Below, piece after piece: positions 4,987 to 6,319 of a stretch of DNA of 6,319 nucleotides (position 1 is the first letter of the stretch; every line of letters begins with the position of its first letter). This DNA is from Deltaproteobacteria bacterium. Its GTDB lineage: Bacteria > Desulfobacterota > Deferrimicrobia > Deferrimicrobiales > Deferrimicrobiaceae. The notes beneath the pieces were generated by a model that saw only the letters and a list, made by a program, of their open reading frames with translations, did not search any database and was not told the origin of the DNA. The position numbers and the translations under genes are program-made. The DNA lies in contig JANXPS010000306.1 of the NCBI GenBank assembly GCA_025357175.1, forward strand, positions 1 to 6,319, given 5' to 3'.

Positions 4987-6319
4987 CGTCTTTCCCCTTC
5001 CCGCCCATCCGGGTCACCGCCTTCTCGAGATTGAGCCGGGCTCCGGCGTAGGACGGCCGGATGCGCAATGCCTCCCGGAAATGGGCGATCGCCTCGGGGA
5101 TCTCGCCACGATCGGACAGGAGCGTCCCCAGGTTGTTGTGCGCCTCGGCGAAATCCGGACGAATCCGGATCGCTTCGCGAAACCGGGCGATCGCTTCATC
5201 CGTGGCACCCTGCCGGTACATCGCCTGCCCCAGATTGTAATGTGCCCCCGCGAATTCAGGACGGATACGCAGTGCTTCGCGGAAATGGGCGACCGCCTCC
5301 CGGCTCCTGCCTACCCTCTCGAGGGCAGCTCCCAGGTCGTTGTGCGCCGCCGCATAATCGGGGCGAAGACGGAGGGCGTCCTCGAATCTGGCGATCGCCG
5401 ACTGGATCGTCTCAGGCCGCGACAGCGCCAGCCCGAGTTCGTAGTACGCCTCCGGATAGTTCGGATGCGTCAGCACGATTTCCCGGAAATGAACCTCCGC
5501 TTCCTGCAATTTGCCTTCCTGAAGCAGCGTCATCCCCCTGAGTTCGCGGAGGGACCAATTGTCCCGGGTCACTTCCAGCCCATGTGCGTACAACGGTCCG
5601 GAGTCGCGCCAGTATTCCACCTGGGTCGAGGCACAAGCCGCCAGCGCTGCGATCCAGAACACGGACAGCGCGGCGACCGCCGCTCGGGGAAGTCGCCACG
5701 AGGTCGCCGCCTCTCCGACTCCCCATGCCGCCATGAGGAAGATTCCGATCAGCGGGATGTAGGTGTAGCGGTCCGCCATCGACTGCACCCCGACCTGGAT
5801 GATCCCCACCACCGGGATCAGCGTTCCCAGGTACCAGAGCCAACCCGTCAGGAGGTATGGGGAGCGGCGAAAACGCCAGGCTGCCGACGCCGTGACGAAC
5901 AGGACCAGCACGCCCGCTCCGGCCACCTTCCAGGCTGAAAAGCCTCTTGTCGCAAGAGGATACAGGATCGACAGGTCCGAAGGCCAGGCGGCTTTCCCGA
6001 GGTAGCCCGCATACGAAAGCAGGCCGTTCTCGACTCTCGCCGCCAGCGGCAGCGTCGCCAGCGACGTGAGCGCATCCCCCCTCGACTGAGCCATGCATGT
6101 GACCAGGCAGGAGGCCGCGGACAGGAGAAGGAGCGGCACCTTTTCGACGAAGGCCGGTGCCGTCGAAAAGCGTCCAAGGGGCCAGACATCGAGCAGGAGG
6201 AGGACGAAGGGCAGCGTCACCAGCATCGGCTTCGACAACAGGCCGAGCACGAACAAAAGGAGGAACGGGAGATACCGGCGAATCCCCGGGCGTTCGCAAT
6301 AGCGAAGGTACCCCTGGAG
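4979..6319 (-). CDS. TMTC-like GT-C membrane glycosyltransferase with TPRs, N-terminus outside window
   Basis: The frame is open from the window's right edge (6319) to TGA 4981-4979, giving 446 visible residues. The in-frame TTG at 6256 is not a credible start, because the codons upstream of it encode LRYCERPGIRRYLPF, closely matching ARYCERPGIRRYLPL at 159-173 of the 614-residue paralogue at 2081-3925. By that alignment about 154 N-terminal residues, including the expected DD outer-loop motif, lie beyond the edge. Visible landmarks are SKPMLVTLPFVLLLLDVWPL, GWLWYLGTLIPVVG, MADRYTYIPLIG and the WRDS linker before five TPRs. Roughly six hydrophobic segments remain. The likely role, inferred from eukaryotic TMTC O-mannosyltransferases, is transfer of a lipid-linked sugar to proteins at the outer face of the membrane; donor and acceptor are unknown. 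It is the first gene of the visible operon, and its last codons overlap the GTG start of the next gene. Confidence 0.88.
   Translation of the reverse strand, partial: LQGYLRYCERPGIRRYLPFLLLFVLGLLSKPMLVTLPFVLLLLDVWPLGRFSTAPAFVEKVPLLLLSAASCLVTCMAQSRGDALTSLATLPLAARVENGLLSYAGYLGKAAWPSDLSILYPLATRGFSAWKVAGAGVLVLFVTASAAWRFRRSPYLLTGWLWYLGTLIPVVGIIQVGVQSMADRYTYIPLIGIFLMAAWGVGEAATSWRLPRAAVAALSVFWIAALAACASTQVEYWRDSGPLYAHGLEVTRDNWSLRELRGMTLLQEGKLQEAEVHFREIVLTHPNYPEAYYELGLALSRPETIQSAIARFEDALRLRPDYAAAHNDLGAALERVGRSREAVAHFREALRIRPEFAGAHYNLGQAMYRQGATDEAIARFREAIRIRPDFAEAHNNLGTLLSDRGEIPEAIAHFREALRIRPSYAGARLNLEKAVTRMGGKGKDGE
4994..5000 (-). promoter_or_regulatory. Ribosome binding site deciding the GTG start at 4986
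   Basis: On the minus strand GAAGGGG (5000-4994) is followed by seven bases and then GTG at 4986-4984. It lies inside the last codons of the upstream TMTC-like gene (encoding GKGKDGE). The spacing and purine-rich sequence favour this GTG over the in-frame ATG at 4959, whose upstream region is only weakly Shine-Dalgarno-like. Confidence 0.5.
5051..5560 (-). repeat. Five-unit TPR array with 102-base periodicity
   Basis: Five consecutive units of exactly 34 residues occupy 5560-5459, 5458-5357, 5356-5255, 5254-5153 and 5152-5051, ending in a partial capping helix (YAGARLNLEKAV). Units 3 to 5 are close to the TPR consensus and to each other: AHNDLG, AHYNLG and AHNNLG in helix A, and AHFREALRIRP, ARFREAIRIRP and AHFREALRIRP in helix B. 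The similarity is also visible in the DNA as recurring CGGAAATGGGCGA-like blocks spaced 102 bases apart. Unit 1 (NWSLRELRGM...) is the most diverged. The array would form a protein-binding superhelix on the outer face of the membrane if the TMTC topology holds. Confidence 0.9.

Noticed and set aside
3919..5034. Long plus-strand open frame (371 codons) antisense to the unknown membrane protein gene
   Set aside because: The translation is rich in Gln, Arg, Glu and Pro with no hydrophobic or domain pattern, as expected of a GC-rich shadow frame; the minus-strand frame gives a coherent membrane protein with coupled junctions.
4958..5938. Plus-strand open frame (326 codons) with repetitive protein sequence, antisense to the TPR region
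   Set aside because: The repetitiveness is the antisense image of the 102-base TPR periodicity; no independent domain or start signal is visible.
6254..6256. TTG at 6256 as the start of the right-hand TMTC-like gene
   Set aside because: Homology to the paralogue continues upstream of it to the window edge, so the start lies outside the window.

Overview
The window is GC-rich, fully coding and has the short overlaps and G/C-ending codons of a bacterial chromosome. The gene families (a membrane-fused spermidine-synthase-like protein and bacterial TMTC-type membrane proteins with TPR tails) are commonly seen in Desulfobacterota/Geobacter-like and related high-GC Gram-negative lineages. That taxonomic guess is inference with low confidence: no rRNA or other marker gene is present.

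Layout. Bases 1-2094 (+) hold the 3' part of a gene for a multi-pass membrane protein fused to a spermidine-synthase/class I methyltransferase-like domain, followed by an extra helical C-terminal domain. It converges on, and overlaps by 14 bases, a three-gene minus-strand block. Read in transcription order, this block is: (i) the 3' part of a TMTC-like GT-C membrane protein with five C-terminal TPRs (6319-4979, N-terminus outside the window); (ii) an unrecognised polytopic membrane protein of 352 residues (4986-3928); (iii) a complete 614-residue TMTC-like GT-C membrane protein with five TPRs (3925-2081). The junctions are an 8-base overlap and a 2-base gap, so the three are very probably one translationally coupled operon. 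There is no intergenic stretch above 2 bases, and I see no promoter, terminator, RNA gene, mobile element or CRISPR array.

How they may work together. The two TMTC-like proteins are clear paralogues, with a strongly conserved membrane core and more diverged TPR arms, and they flank the unknown membrane protein. Eukaryotic TMTC proteins are O-mannosyltransferases that use a polyprenyl-phosphate sugar donor, with the TPRs in the ER lumen. By analogy, the bacterial pair could glycosylate proteins on the outer face of the inner membrane, with the TPRs in the periplasm choosing the acceptors. The middle protein looks loosely like uncharacterised GT-C-type membrane proteins. This glycosylation model is inference; the sequence shows the families and the operon structure, not the substrate.
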